Shown: positions 53,266 through 62,243, counted from the stretch's first letter. The stretch is DNA of 64,000 nucleotides from Rhizobium leguminosarum (GCF_002953715.1 NZ_CP025016.1:290351-354350), one strand, 5' to 3'. Notes: generated by a model from the letters alone, not told the origin. Numbers and translations are program-made.

Positions 53266-54309
53266 CTACCTGCCCAATCCTTCGCGGCGACGAACGAGGG
53301 ATTGAAGGACTGCCGCCAGAACGATAATTGCCGCTGTGGCAAGCAACTGCATCGCTGGCGTGATATTGTTCAGCTGCAATATATTGGCCAAAGCGCCGAG
53401 CATGATCGTACCGGCGATTGTTCCGACCATTGAACCCGACCCACCAAACAGGCTGGTTCCGCCGATGACGACAGCCGCGATGGCCGTCAATTCATATCCG
53501 GTTCCATCATTGGCACTCCCAAAGTTGAATTGCCCGGCATGGACGATGCCAGCAAGCGCGGATGCAAAGCCGGTAATGGCGTAAACGGCGATCTTGATTG
53601 CCGAGACCGGAACACCTGAGATGCGGGCGGCACGCTCGTTTCCGCCGACGGCATAGACGTAACGGCCGAATCGGGTCGTGTTCAGCACCAGCGTGGCGAT
53701 GCAGGCAAAGATCAAGAAGACGATCGTAGCCACGGGAACGACGTTGCCGAATAACCGGCCGCCCAGAATGGCAAAGATGGGCGGAGCGAGCCCAGGACCA
53801 TCACCATAAGAGATATTGATGTACTGATTGTCCGACACAACAAGTGCAAGCCCGCGAGCTGCCTGTAGACCGGCAAGAGTCACGATAAACGCTTCAAGTC
53901 GAAACTTGCTTGAGATCGCTCCCTGGACCAACCCGAAGCAAATGCCCATCAGCAGCACTGCCAGCACCGTCGTGATCAGCCCAAAACCGCCTGAGACCAT
54001 CAATGTTGCTGTTACCACGCTCGCAAGACCAAGTGTCGCCCCGACCGAGAGATCAATTCCGGCCGTGATGATCACGAACGTCATTCCGATCGCGATGATG
54101 CCAGTTTCGGACACCGCGCGGACGATGTTGGCGATGTTGTCGGGTTGAATGAACAGGATGACACCATGCCGACGCGGTGAGAAAATGATGCCCCCGGCGA
54201 AGACGAGTATGAGGCCGATCAAGCTTTGGAAGCGGACCAACACCGCGAGCGGATCCATCCGCTTGGCGGGCTGAATGGCTGGATTGGATGTAATTTGCTG
54301 TTCGGACAT
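53266..54309 (-). CDS. ribose-type CUT2 ABC transporter permease
   Basis: A 347-residue RbsC-type permease with 8-10 hydrophobic helices and the family signature ITAGIDLSVGATLGLASV. Its start codon overlaps the ATPase stop (TGATG), so the two are translated together. As only one permease gene is present, the channel is a homodimer, unlike the two-permease importer at 11-16 kb. Confidence 0.92.
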   Translation of the reverse strand: MSEQQITSNPAIQPAKRMDPLAVLVRFQSLIGLILVFAGGIIFSPRRHGVILFIQPDNIANIVRAVSETGIIAIGMTFVIITAGIDLSVGATLGLASVVTATLMVSGGFGLITTVLAVLLMGICFGLVQGAISSKFRLEAFIVTLAGLQAARGLALVVSDNQYINISYGDGPGLAPPIFAILGGRLFGNVVPVATIVFLIFACIATLVLNTTRFGRYVYAVGGNERAARISGVPVSAIKIAVYAITGFASALAGIVHAGQFNFGSANDGTGYELTAIAAVVIGGTSLFGGSGSMVGTIAGTIMLGALANILQLNNITPAMQLLATAAIIVLAAVLQSLVRRREGLGR

Positions 54310-55826
54310 CAGGCCTCCCTCCCGTTGGCGGCCGCCAGGACTTCGTGTTCGTCGACGCCGCCAGAAAACTCAGCAACGCTGCTGCCGTTGCGCAAAACTA
54401 CTATTCGATCGCACAGGCCGATCAGCTCGGGCATCTCGCTCGAAGCGACAAGAATGCCCAATCCCTCTGAGGCAAGTTTGCGCAAGCGGGCGTAGATTTC
54501 CCCCTTTGCGCCGACGTCGACGCCACGCGTCGGCTCGTCGAGAAGCAACAAGCGCGGATTTCCCAGCACTTCCTTTGCGAGGACGACTTTCTGTTGATTT
54601 CCCCCCGAAAGTGCCCCGACCGCGATGCCGGGATTCTTGGGACGGATGTCGAATTGGCCGAAAGAACTTTTGATCGCATCCTCTTGGCGTCGCGCCGACA
54701 TAAAGCCCCTTGGTGATATCCAGCGGATGATCGACATCACCAGATTGAGACCTACAGACATACGCAACATGAGACCGGCTCCACGCCGGTCATCGGTTAC
54801 GAATGCCAGTCCTGCCCTGCGAGCGGCCGCGATCGATTTGAGCCTGGTCGGTCTGCCACCAATCGTGATGTCCCCATGCCATTGGCCCGGCACGCCTGTT
54901 CCGTAGAGTGCGCTCAAGAGCTCGGTTCGACCCGCCCCCATAACACCCGCGAGCCCGACGATTTCGCCGCTACGAACATCGAGATCGACTTTGATTGGCG
55001 CCTGCCACCCGGGCGACACGCGATGTGGGCGGAAAGAAGCCTGCCGCATCCGCAGGAGCACGTCACCAACACTATGTGCGCGGCGCGGATAAAGCTCGTT
55101 CAAAGGACGTCCGACGAGAAGCTGCACCAGTTCGGCCTGCGGAGCATCCGGTTTGGTGACGCCAGCCACCTTGCCGTCGCGCATGACCGTTACGCGGTGA
55201 GCGATCTGCGGGACTTCCTCAAGACGATGCGAGATATAGACGATGCCAACGCCCGAGGATGCCAGGCCACGCATGATGTCGAACAATCGATCCACTTCGC
55301 CAACGGTCAAGGCAGCCGTCGGCTCATCCATGATGAGGGCTCTCGATGCGTAGGAAAGCGCCTTGACGATGGCGACGACCTGGCGCTGGCCGATCGAAAG
55401 CTCACTGACGAACTGGGTGGGATCGATCGATCGGTCGATCGCTTCCAGTCTTTTGCGCGCCTCTTGCAGCATCGCCTTGCCATCGAGCATGCCATGCCGA
55501 TGGACAAGCTCGCGCCCGAGAAAGAGATTGGCGGCCACGGTCAGGCTCGGAACGAGGTCTAGCTCCTGGAAGATCGTTGCGATTCCCGCTGCTTGTGCAT
55601 CACGCGGGCTGTGAAATCGTGCGGGTTTGCCGTCGATGAAGATCTCTCCCTCGTCCGGCGTATTCACACCGGACAACAGGTTCATCAACGTCGATTTTCC
55701 TGCACCGTTTTCACCAAGCAGCGCATGGATTTCGCCAACCTTTAGTTCGAAATCCACGCCACGAAGCGCCTGAACGCCGCCGAAGCGCTTGACGACACCT
55801 TTCGCTGAAAGAACGACGTGGCTCAT
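54309..55826 (-). CDS. ribose-type CUT2 ABC transporter, duplicated ATP-binding protein
   Basis: A 505-residue fused ATPase (RbsA type). First domain: Walker A GENGAGKST (about 35-43), signature LSIGQRQVVAIVKAL, Walker B ALIMDEPTAAL. Second domain: degenerate P-loop GVMGAGRTEL, signature LSGGNQQKVVLAKEVL, Walker B LLLLDEPTRGVDVG. The ATG at 55826 has GGAGAAG upstream and overlaps the LacI-regulator stop by 4 bp (ATGA). Confidence 0.93.
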   Translation of the reverse strand: MSHVVLSAKGVVKRFGGVQALRGVDFELKVGEIHALLGENGAGKSTLMNLLSGVNTPDEGEIFIDGKPARFHSPRDAQAAGIATIFQELDLVPSLTVAANLFLGRELVHRHGMLDGKAMLQEARKRLEAIDRSIDPTQFVSELSIGQRQVVAIVKALSYASRALIMDEPTAALTVGEVDRLFDIMRGLASSGVGIVYISHRLEEVPQIAHRVTVMRDGKVAGVTKPDAPQAELVQLLVGRPLNELYPRRAHSVGDVLLRMRQASFRPHRVSPGWQAPIKVDLDVRSGEIVGLAGVMGAGRTELLSALYGTGVPGQWHGDITIGGRPTRLKSIAAARRAGLAFVTDDRRGAGLMLRMSVGLNLVMSIIRWISPRGFMSARRQEDAIKSSFGQFDIRPKNPGIAVGALSGGNQQKVVLAKEVLGNPRLLLLDEPTRGVDVGAKGEIYARLRKLASEGLGILVASSEMPELIGLCDRIVVLRNGSSVAEFSGGVDEHEVLAAANGREA

Positions 55827-56821
55827 GCTGCTTCTCCACACGATTCACGCACCCGCAAAACCGGCGACAGTCGAATGGTCTCGCGGGGGCGGCGCTTGTT
55901 GCCTATCCGCTCGATCAGCAAGTCCGCCGCCTTCCTGCCAATCTCATCGCAAGGCTGGGCCATCAGCGTCAGGCGCGGTTCGAAATAATCTGCCCATTCG
56001 AAATCATCGATCCCAAGTACGGAAATGTCCGCGGGAACACGCAGCTTCCGTTCCCGGATTGCTCTCATAGCCCCGATCATCGCCAGATTGTTCGAAGCAA
56101 GAATCGCTGTCGGCGGCTCCTTCAGCTCCAGCAAACGGTGCGTCGAAGCAGTGGCGTCGGCGGTGCTGCGATTGCCGTCGCTGATTAAATTGTCCTCTAC
56201 CTCTATTCCCTTCTCGGTCATCGCTGCGCGGAAGGCCTTTGCGCGCTCCACAGTCGTCGCAAAGCCGGGTTGACCGAGAATGATCCCAACCCGTCGATGA
56301 TGCAGCGTCACGAGATGATCGACGAGCGTTCGTATTGCGGCGACGTTATCCGTCCCGACCTGGTCGAAACGGTTGTCGGACAGCCTGTCAACAAGCACAC
56401 AGGGAAGGTCGGACCGGATGAGATAGTCCAGCGCCTTTTGAGGATCGCCCGAAGGCGCAAGTATAATCCCGTCGACTCGGCGCTGATGCAGATGCTGGAC
56501 CAGTTCCAGCTCCCGGACCGGATCATCCTGCGTGTCACAGAGGAACACGATCAAGCCTCGTTTGGAACACTCGGCTTCAATCGCGCAGATAATGTCACTG
56601 AAGTAAGGGTTTGAAATCGCGGAAATCGCGAGGCCGACGGTACCCGTCGATGACAGTTTGAGCGATCGAGCGACTGTATTGGGGATGTATCCGATCGCCT
56701 CCACGGACTCGATGACGAGCTTGACCTTCTCGGGCGAGACGTAGCGCGTCTTATTGAGAACGTGCGAAACCGTGGAGACTGAGACCCCGGCCGCCTTTGC
56801 CACCTCGGAAATAGTCGTCAT
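55823..56821 (-). CDS. LacI-family repressor of the ribose-type operon
   Basis: A 332-residue LacI/GalR regulator: N-terminal helix-turn-helix (TISEVAKAAGVSVSTVSHVL) and hinge (NTVARSLK), then a sugar-binding domain. It is the first gene of the operon, so repressor and importer are made together. A palindromic CG-centred site in the divergent promoter region is the likely operator. GGAG lies 7 bp before the ATG. Confidence 0.93.
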   Translation of the reverse strand: MTTISEVAKAAGVSVSTVSHVLNKTRYVSPEKVKLVIESVEAIGYIPNTVARSLKLSSTGTVGLAISAISNPYFSDIICAIEAECSKRGLIVFLCDTQDDPVRELELVQHLHQRRVDGIILAPSGDPQKALDYLIRSDLPCVLVDRLSDNRFDQVGTDNVAAIRTLVDHLVTLHHRRVGIILGQPGFATTVERAKAFRAAMTEKGIEVEDNLISDGNRSTADATASTHRLLELKEPPTAILASNNLAMIGAMRAIRERKLRVPADISVLGIDDFEWADYFEPRLTLMAQPCDEIGRKAADLLIERIGNKRRPRETIRLSPVLRVRESCGEAA

Positions 56822-56944
56822 GAGCGCACTCCAGCTCTCGCCAGCAGCGCAACAAACAGGTTTTTCAAACTATCCTCCCAAGCGGAATTCCAACCTCCAG
56901 AGGCTCTCCCAGGATCCGCTAATGTGGTCACGCTAGCGCCATCG

Positions 56945-56958
56945 AAACGTTTGCGCAA
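56945..56958. promoter_or_regulatory. candidate LacI-family operator between divergent genes
   Basis: AAACGTTT (56945-56952) and TTGCGCAA (56951-56958) are overlapping palindromes with a central CG, the hallmark of LacI-family sites. They lie in the 199-bp gap between the repressor gene and the divergent mutarotase gene and could control both. Confidence 0.55.
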
Positions 56959-57020
56959 TCGTTTTTTTCTGCTAATCGTTCATCGTTCTTGTCGGTGAAA
57001 TCTCTTGGGAGGGAGATGCC

Positions 57021-57461
57021 ATGCTGAAGGGTGTGCCGCCGTTCATTACGGCCGACATGCTGTGGGTCATGGCCTCCATGGGTCACGGCGACGAACTGGC
57101 AATCGTGGATCGAAACTTCTCCGGCTTTCGTGTGGCGACCCAAACCACGAGCGGAAAGCTTCTCATCTTGGAGGGTGTCGATGCACCGACTGCAGTCCGC
57201 GGGATCCTTCAGATGATGCCCTTGGACACGTTCGGTGAAACGCCTCTGATGCACATGGAGGCCGTCGACGCGCCAGGTGAGTTGCTGGAAGTACACAAAG
57301 ACGTCCTCGCCGTTTGCAGTGAGGCAGAGGGGCGTTCGATAGCGAGCCAAGCTGTCGAAAGGTTTGCGTACTATCCCATCGCGATGCGATCGTTTGCAGT
57401 CATTCAGACGGCTGAATCGCGCGCCTACGGGAACTTCATCCTTAAGAAGGGCGTGGTCTGA
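57021..57461 (+). CDS. RbsD/FucU-family sugar mutarotase
   Basis: A 146-residue cytoplasmic protein of the RbsD/FucU family, which converts cyclic forms of ribose or fucose. The N-terminus MLKGVPPFITADMLWVMASM with the following GHGDE (catalytic-type His) and the C-terminal segment AYGNFILKKGVV match FucU more than RbsD. GGGAGGGAG precedes the ATG. It is divergent from the LacI-controlled importer, which makes a ribose- or fucose-like deoxy sugar the probable substrate of that importer. Confidence 0.9.
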   Translation: MLKGVPPFITADMLWVMASMGHGDELAIVDRNFSGFRVATQTTSGKLLILEGVDAPTAVRGILQMMPLDTFGETPLMHMEAVDAPGELLEVHKDVLAVCSEAEGRSIASQAVERFAYYPIAMRSFAVIQTAESRAYGNFILKKGVV

Positions 57462-57536
57462 GGGTTCTCTCCTACTAACAAATCTGCGACTTGCCACTCT
57501 TGACTGCATTGCGGCCTCTTCAGGTGCGGTCCGACC

Positions 57537-57647
57537 GGCACCGATAGCGGCTTCTCCGGCTCGATCCGCACGCTGGCGCTCAACATTAGGGTCTGCTCGC
57601 CCGGATCGACAAACCCCTCCGAGGACGGCTACCAGCTGATCTGGTCC
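57537..57647 (+). pseudogene. DUF736 remnant with internal deletion
   Basis: The plus strand encodes GTDSGFSGSIRTLALNIRV, then 9-10 unrelated residues, then EDGYQLIWS, with no start codon. The first segment matches the N-terminal and the last the C-terminal part of DUF736 proteins, which are usually about 100 residues; the middle is gone. DUF736 genes are typical of rhizobial plasmids and conjugative elements, so this is probably a relic of one. The remainder of the 302-bp gap (57462-57763) holds nothing else I recognise. Confidence 0.6.
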
Positions 57648-57763
57648 CCCCAACCGCGACTGAGAGCCCGCTCAGGCGGGACCGAACTGCTGACACAAAC
57701 ATCCATTCGGGGCGGCTTCGGGGCACTCTCGCTTCGGCTATGAAGGAAAGAAGATGAACTGGG

Positions 57764-58030
57764 TCAGCCCCGCAAATACCGGACAGTTGTTTTCGGTCGG
57801 TAGCCGCGAGCACGTTTTTGTTTCACCAGTTCGAGGAACAGTCGAACGGCTTCCTCCTCCCGTTCGAAGACATGGTGCTTTTCCTGCCCACGCTTGCCGA
57901 TCCGTCCCCATCGCCGCGTCAGGCAGGGCTCTCCAAACAGCGTCTGTCCAATCTCTATGGCGTAATAGCGCGCCATGTTCTTCGCCGGATCCGCTCGTTC
58001 GATATAGAGGTGGTAGGGCTGCACAGACAT
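57764..58030 (-). CDS. WGR domain protein
   Basis: A protein of about 88 residues consisting of a single WGR domain: QPYHLYIERADPAKNMARYY, then the name-giving LTRRWGRIGKRGQ, and KRARGYRP near the end. WGR domains bind nucleic acid in PARPs and in bacterial proteins; stand-alone copies are common on rhizobial plasmids. I chose the ATG at 58030 because the domain begins there; the upstream frame reaches 58375 but has no support. No clear ribosome-binding site is present, so the start is uncertain. Confidence 0.75.
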   Translation of the reverse strand: MSVQPYHLYIERADPAKNMARYYAIEIGQTLFGEPCLTRRWGRIGKRGQEKHHVFEREEEAVRLFLELVKQKRARGYRPKTTVRYLRG

Positions 58031-58352
58031 GTTGGCATCATCGTCAAACGGGACGGCGACGTCCAACGACACATTTGAATCAATCACATGCGACTGATTC
58101 ATTTCCGTGAAGGATGGTACTTGGGGAGGCTGCCGTCGGCGCTCGGTTCTAGTCGCGGTGCGACCGGAGAGTGGTGGAGGCAGCTGTTTCGGGCAAGCGG
58201 GCAAAATTAGAAAATTTTGTCTATGGATTTTATATATTATATCGTTCCATAGCCCTGTCGATTTTAACAATGAGATTTTCGAACGCCCGGCGGATGCTTC
58301 GTTGGGCGCAGGTGACTTGCCGTCTTCTTCCAAGATCAGCCAGGAGGTTTCC
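58031..58352 (+). promoter_or_regulatory. promoter region of the TauD-family gene with two inverted repeats
   Basis: In this 322-bp gap, CAAAATT (58202-58208) and AATTTTG (58213-58219) form a 7-bp inverted repeat. CTATGGA (58221-58227) and TCCATAG (58246-58252) form another around an 18-bp AT-rich core. The core is a likely promoter, and the flanking arms resemble the spaced half-sites of a regulator dimer. No gene is seen here. Confidence 0.5.
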
Positions 58353-59282
58353 ATGAGCAATCCAGTTCTCGTCAATCAGATCATCCTCGAGTCCGATGTC
58401 GTGCCGCTGACCGGCCGCGTCGGAGCCGAAATCAGGGGTATTCGCCTCGGCGGAGACCTTTCGGACGCAACGGTGGCGGCCATCAACCAGCTTCTCCTGA
58501 AACACAAAGTTGTCTTCTTCCGCGACCAGGAACATCTTGACGATTCCCAACAGGAAGCCTTCGCACGCCGCCTGGGCGACCTTGTGCCTCATCCGACCCA
58601 GGGTCCGGTGACCGGCACGGCCTCCATCCTCAATCTCGATTCCAGCCGCGGCGGCGGCAGGGCGGACCAGTGGCACACCGATGTCACCTTCGTGGATGCC
58701 TATCCTAAATTCTCGGTCCTTCGCGGCGTCGTCATTCCGGCAGCTGGAGGTGATACGATCTGGTCAAACACCCATGCCGCATACGAAAGTCTGCCAGCAT
58801 CGCTCAAATTGCTGGCGGACAATTTATGGGCCGTTCACAGCAATGCCTATGACTACGCAGCCGTGCGCCCTCGTGCCACCGCTGAAGAGAAGAAGCATTT
58901 CGAGGAGGTTTTCACCTCGACCATCTACGAGACCGAGCATCCAGTCGTGCGTGTCCATCCCGAAACCGGCGAAAGATCGCTGCTGCTCGGCAATTTCGTT
59001 CAGCGTCTGGTCGGCTTGTCGAAGAGCGACTCCGCGAAACTCTACGAGGTGTTCCAGTCCTACGTTACCGCCCCGGAAAATACCGTGCGCTGGCGTTGGA
59101 GAGCCGGGGATGTCGCGATCTGGGATAATCGCGCGACCCAGCACTATGCTGTCAACGACTACGGCGACCAGCACCGGGTCGTGCGCCGCGCAACCGTTGA
59201 CGGCGACGTCCCTGTCAGCGTCGACGGCCGCCGCAGCGTAACCCACGTCAAGGCCGCCAAGCCGAAAGCAAAGGCCGCGTGA
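58353..59282 (+). CDS. TauD/TfdA-family alpha-ketoglutarate-dependent dioxygenase
   Basis: A 309-residue non-haem iron oxygenase. The facial triad is visible as HTD in DQWHTDVTF (about 109-111) with the distal His in the C-terminal region (NDYGDQHRVVRRATVDG), where Arg binds 2-oxoglutarate. Homologues release sulfite from taurine (TauD) or alkyl sulfates (AtsK). Nearby SsuA-like and CysE proteins support a role in sulfur supply. AGGAGG lies 6 bp before the ATG at 58353. The C-terminus is a lysine/alanine-rich tail. Confidence 0.9.
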   Translation: MSNPVLVNQIILESDVVPLTGRVGAEIRGIRLGGDLSDATVAAINQLLLKHKVVFFRDQEHLDDSQQEAFARRLGDLVPHPTQGPVTGTASILNLDSSRGGGRADQWHTDVTFVDAYPKFSVLRGVVIPAAGGDTIWSNTHAAYESLPASLKLLADNLWAVHSNAYDYAAVRPRATAEEKKHFEEVFTSTIYETEHPVVRVHPETGERSLLLGNFVQRLVGLSKSDSAKLYEVFQSYVTAPENTVRWRWRAGDVAIWDNRATQHYAVNDYGDQHRVVRRATVDGDVPVSVDGRRSVTHVKAAKPKAKAA

Positions 59283-59476
59283 GCGCGGCCGGACCAGGGA
59301 CGACCAAGCAGCTTTATATCGCGCGGTGCTTGCCGCCGCTTGCGACACCGACAGTCATCCAGGCGTCGCGAACAACCTGATGGCACCCCATTCCCGACCC
59401 ACTGCATCGCCCAGCGCGGCGATGCAGCTTTGGGCGGCTGTAGCCATCCATTCACAGGTTGGGACAATAACTCTCA

Positions 59477-59503
59477 CACGTCGTCAAAGGCTTTGACGAC
59501 GTG
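59477..59503. terminator. perfect 13-bp inverted repeat between convergent genes
   Basis: CACGTCGTCAAAG (59477-59489) and CTTTGACGACGTG (59491-59503) flank a single G. The repeat overlaps the stop codon of the FAD-protein gene (59484-59486). It can act as a terminator for that gene and for the convergent dioxygenase gene; no T-run follows on either side. Confidence 0.6.
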
Positions 59504-60848
59504 CTGCGCCTTTAGCCACTCTGTTGAGCAGCGACGCTGCCGCATGGCTTTGCAAGACGATCTGAGGCACCAGATCGATATCCGGAAGGCTGCCCAGGCC
59601 GAGCGGTCCCATCGCGAACAGCCCATGTAGCGCGCTCGCCTTGGTCCGCCCGCATTCGTCTACGACGATACCGATCTCGAGTTCGTCACGCGTTGCCAGA
59701 CCCGCAACGATAAGCGAGCGAACGAGCGGGCTATCGGTCCCGGACGGCCGGAAGCGGCAATCTATCGTCAGATCCGCGGGAAGGACCTCGAGCCCGGCCG
59801 GCGCCGAAAACAGCACGCCGTTTGTGGCGATACAATTTACTTTTCCCTTCCTAACGGCGATCGCGCCGCTGGCGATCGCATGGTGCAGGCGCTGATAGTG
59901 CTCAGGCGGCAAGCGGTTGCGATGACTGTCGTAAATGGCCTTCACGTGGCGTTTGAACCGTGCCCGCTCTTCCGGCGTCAGTCCTGCCCAGAGATCTCTC
60001 GCACGTGAACGAAAGCCGTTCATAATGCCTTGCCATCCCGAACCTTCCAGATCGGCTTTGGCGGCGGCCTCACGCAGGAAACGGAACGTGCCGCGCAGCG
60101 TCCCCGGCATAGGTTGGTCCGTGACAACAGATCCAACGGCGGCGGGAGCATGCGACTGAGGCAGAAAGCCCGACTCCGAGATCAATGTGACATGGGAAAT
60201 CTTCGAGTCTGCCAGCAAGCCGAGCGCCCTGTCGACCGCGTGGATGCCGCCGCCGATCACGACAGCGTTTTGCGTTTCACTGGCAGGAGCCGCGTCCGAA
60301 TTTTCACGCATCCCGTAACCCGTCGCGAGAAACACCGCGTCAAAGCGGGTTCGCTGATCAGCTCCAAGGAAAACGGAATATCCTCCGTCCAGATGCCTAT
60401 CGATCGCCGTGACCGCTTCCGAGCCAAATTGCACGATGACATCAGGCCGATCGGTCAGGGCTTCGGAGAAGCGTTTATACACATAGGCGCTGAAGATTTC
60501 TCCGGGCACAAAGGAGTTTTCGAGACCGGCAGGATCCGAGATCAGGCGATCGCGCCACGTGTCATCCGTTTCCAGCCATCGACGAAAATCATCCGGCAGT
60601 CGGGGATCAACGGAAAGGTCGCGAACGCGGCTGGTCAGCACCGTCGACGCGGGCTGACTTATGCCCTCCCCGATATCTATCTTTGCTCGTGGATCGAACA
60701 TCACCAGATGGAAAGGCCTATCAACTCTTTTGAAAAGAGCGATTGCGGTCATGATCCCCGTGAAGCCTCGGCCGACAATCGCAATCCTTGTGAGATGGTC
60801 CGCATCCTGGCTCTCCGAAATCGAAGAACGTGACGAGAGAAGAGTCAT
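59484..60848 (-). CDS. FAD/NAD(P)-binding oxidoreductase (NAD_binding_9 type)
   Basis: A 454-residue flavoprotein-like enzyme with an N-terminal dinucleotide fold (RIAIVGRGFTGIMTAIALF, about 21-39, GxGxxG with one change), then the SQPASTVLTSRVRDL segment and a second nucleotide-binding part with VFLATGYGMRE and NAVVIGGGIHAVDRALGLL. It resembles the COG4529 proteins of unknown reaction. AAGGAG lies 7 bp before the ATG at 60848; another ATG 4 bp earlier is out of frame. It converges on the TauD-family gene. Confidence 0.85.
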   Translation of the reverse strand: MTLLSSRSSISESQDADHLTRIAIVGRGFTGIMTAIALFKRVDRPFHLVMFDPRAKIDIGEGISQPASTVLTSRVRDLSVDPRLPDDFRRWLETDDTWRDRLISDPAGLENSFVPGEIFSAYVYKRFSEALTDRPDVIVQFGSEAVTAIDRHLDGGYSVFLGADQRTRFDAVFLATGYGMRENSDAAPASETQNAVVIGGGIHAVDRALGLLADSKISHVTLISESGFLPQSHAPAAVGSVVTDQPMPGTLRGTFRFLREAAAKADLEGSGWQGIMNGFRSRARDLWAGLTPEERARFKRHVKAIYDSHRNRLPPEHYQRLHHAIASGAIAVRKGKVNCIATNGVLFSAPAGLEVLPADLTIDCRFRPSGTDSPLVRSLIVAGLATRDELEIGIVVDECGRTKASALHGLFAMGPLGLGSLPDIDLVPQIVLQSHAAASLLNRVAKGAARRQSL

Positions 60849-61220
60849 TCATCGGCTCCTTCTGCGTTGGATCGGTCGGGTCTACATCCGATAGACCCGA
60901 CCAGTCGCATAATTCTCTACCAAAATAATAGAAAATCATATCTCGAACGCAAGCACTATTCGACTTGGAACGATGACTGCATGGTTTGGCGTCTGGCGGG
61001 CCTTGGCCTCCCTTCCGGCTGCCGGCTTCACGCATTCCGGAGCGCGGCTGACGGGCGATGCAGCGACTTGGAAATAATTTCCCAGTTCCTGCGAAAAAAG
61101 AGAGGAATTTTAGAGCGGCGGCAAAGATCCAAGTAATTTTAGACCATCTATCGCCGGCCAGATTAACCTAACGTCTGCATGCGGGATGTCGCGACATCCC
61201 GCATGCAGAAGGAAGCTAGC
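60849..61220 (+). promoter_or_regulatory. divergent region upstream of cysE, including a 36-bp perfect palindrome
   Basis: TCTGCATGCGGGATGTCG (61174-61191) and its exact reverse complement (61192-61209) abut with no spacer. The 3' arm ends at the purine-rich ribosome-binding site of cysE (AGAAGGAAGC from 61207). As DNA it is a very strong dyad; as RNA it would fold into a long hairpin beside the ribosome-binding site. The rest of the 372-bp gap, AT-rich near 60910-60950, shows no gene. Confidence 0.7.
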
Positions 61221-62069
61221 ATGACGGTTCCACTGGTCAGCTTGAGCAATCTGTCGACCGAGCCATCCCCCTCGCCTCAGGTTGCCGCAATCTGGGAAGC
61301 TCTTTGCGCGGAGGCCGTCAACGCTTCGGCCAAGGATGCAGCACTCACACGCGCCATGAATTCCGCGGTGCTTTATCATGCGAGTTTCGCCCAGGCGCTC
61401 GCTCAGCGCGTCGCGATCAAACTGGCCAATCACGACCTCGACCATGACGAACTGCTGGCGGTGATTGCGCAGGCGTTCGTCGGCAATCGCAATATTGTCG
61501 CCGATGCCGCCGCCGACCTGACGGCGATCAAGGAACGCGATCCATCGAACACGGAAATCCTGACGCCATTCCTTTATTTCAAAGGCTTTGTGGCTTTGCA
61601 GGGACAACGGGTCGCCCACTGGCTTTGGCATCATGACCGCCTCCATCTGGCGCGCCACATCCAGAGCCGAATTTCTGAAGTTTTCGGCGTCGACATTCAT
61701 CCCGCCGCAAAGATGGGGAAGAGCATCATGCTCGATCACGGGAGCGGCCTGGTCATCGGCGAGACTGCGGTCGTCGAAGACGACGTCTCGATACTCCAGA
61801 ATGTTACATTGGGAGGGACGGGCAAGGAAACCGGCGACCGGCACCCCAAGGTACGACGCGGCGCTCTTATCGGAGCGGGAGCAAAGATTCTCGGCAACAT
61901 CGAAATTGGCGTCGGCGCCAAGGTAGGTGCAGGCAGCGTGGTCATAAATGCTGTTACAGCCTACACATCGGTAGCAGGCATTCCGGCGAGGCAGGTGGGC
62001 AAGCGCCACTTCAACCTCCCCGGCATTACGATGGACCAGACCTTGTCTGAACCGGAGTATACGATCTAA
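61221..62069 (+). CDS. cysE: serine O-acetyltransferase
   Basis: A 282-residue enzyme that acetylates serine with acetyl-CoA in the first step of cysteine synthesis. The N-terminal helical SATase domain (about 20-150) is followed by a left-handed beta-helix of hexapeptide repeats (about 165-250). Catalytic His-containing segments are MLDHGSGLVIGE and GDRHPKVRRG, with LQNVTLGGTGKETG before the second. The C-terminal tail ends PEYTI, the isoleucine end that docks into CysK. The ATG at 61221 follows AGAAGGAAGC. Confidence 0.93.
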   Translation: MTVPLVSLSNLSTEPSPSPQVAAIWEALCAEAVNASAKDAALTRAMNSAVLYHASFAQALAQRVAIKLANHDLDHDELLAVIAQAFVGNRNIVADAAADLTAIKERDPSNTEILTPFLYFKGFVALQGQRVAHWLWHHDRLHLARHIQSRISEVFGVDIHPAAKMGKSIMLDHGSGLVIGETAVVEDDVSILQNVTLGGTGKETGDRHPKVRRGALIGAGAKILGNIEIGVGAKVGAGSVVINAVTAYTSVAGIPARQVGKRHFNLPGITMDQTLSEPEYTI

Positions 62070-62243
62070 CGCGGCGCAGTGCGAGCTATCTGCTTGCCCC
62101 GGCGCGCGCCCTTTGCCGCGCTGGCGCTGGCAAGTGTTCGGGTGGCTCATCCTGCGCGGCCACGATCGGTCTGCCGACGATGCGACCGAAGGGCGGTGGC
62201 AACTCGATCTCAACCTGTCCAGGGACAAGGCTCCGAAAACAAA
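62070..62243 (+). other. gap after cysE
   Basis: A plus-strand frame through this gap begins at a TTG (62113) and runs antisense through the sRNA cluster. Its first part (LPRWRWQVFGWLILRGHDRS) is not a family I recognise and it has no ribosome-binding site, so I do not call it. Confidence 0.3.
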
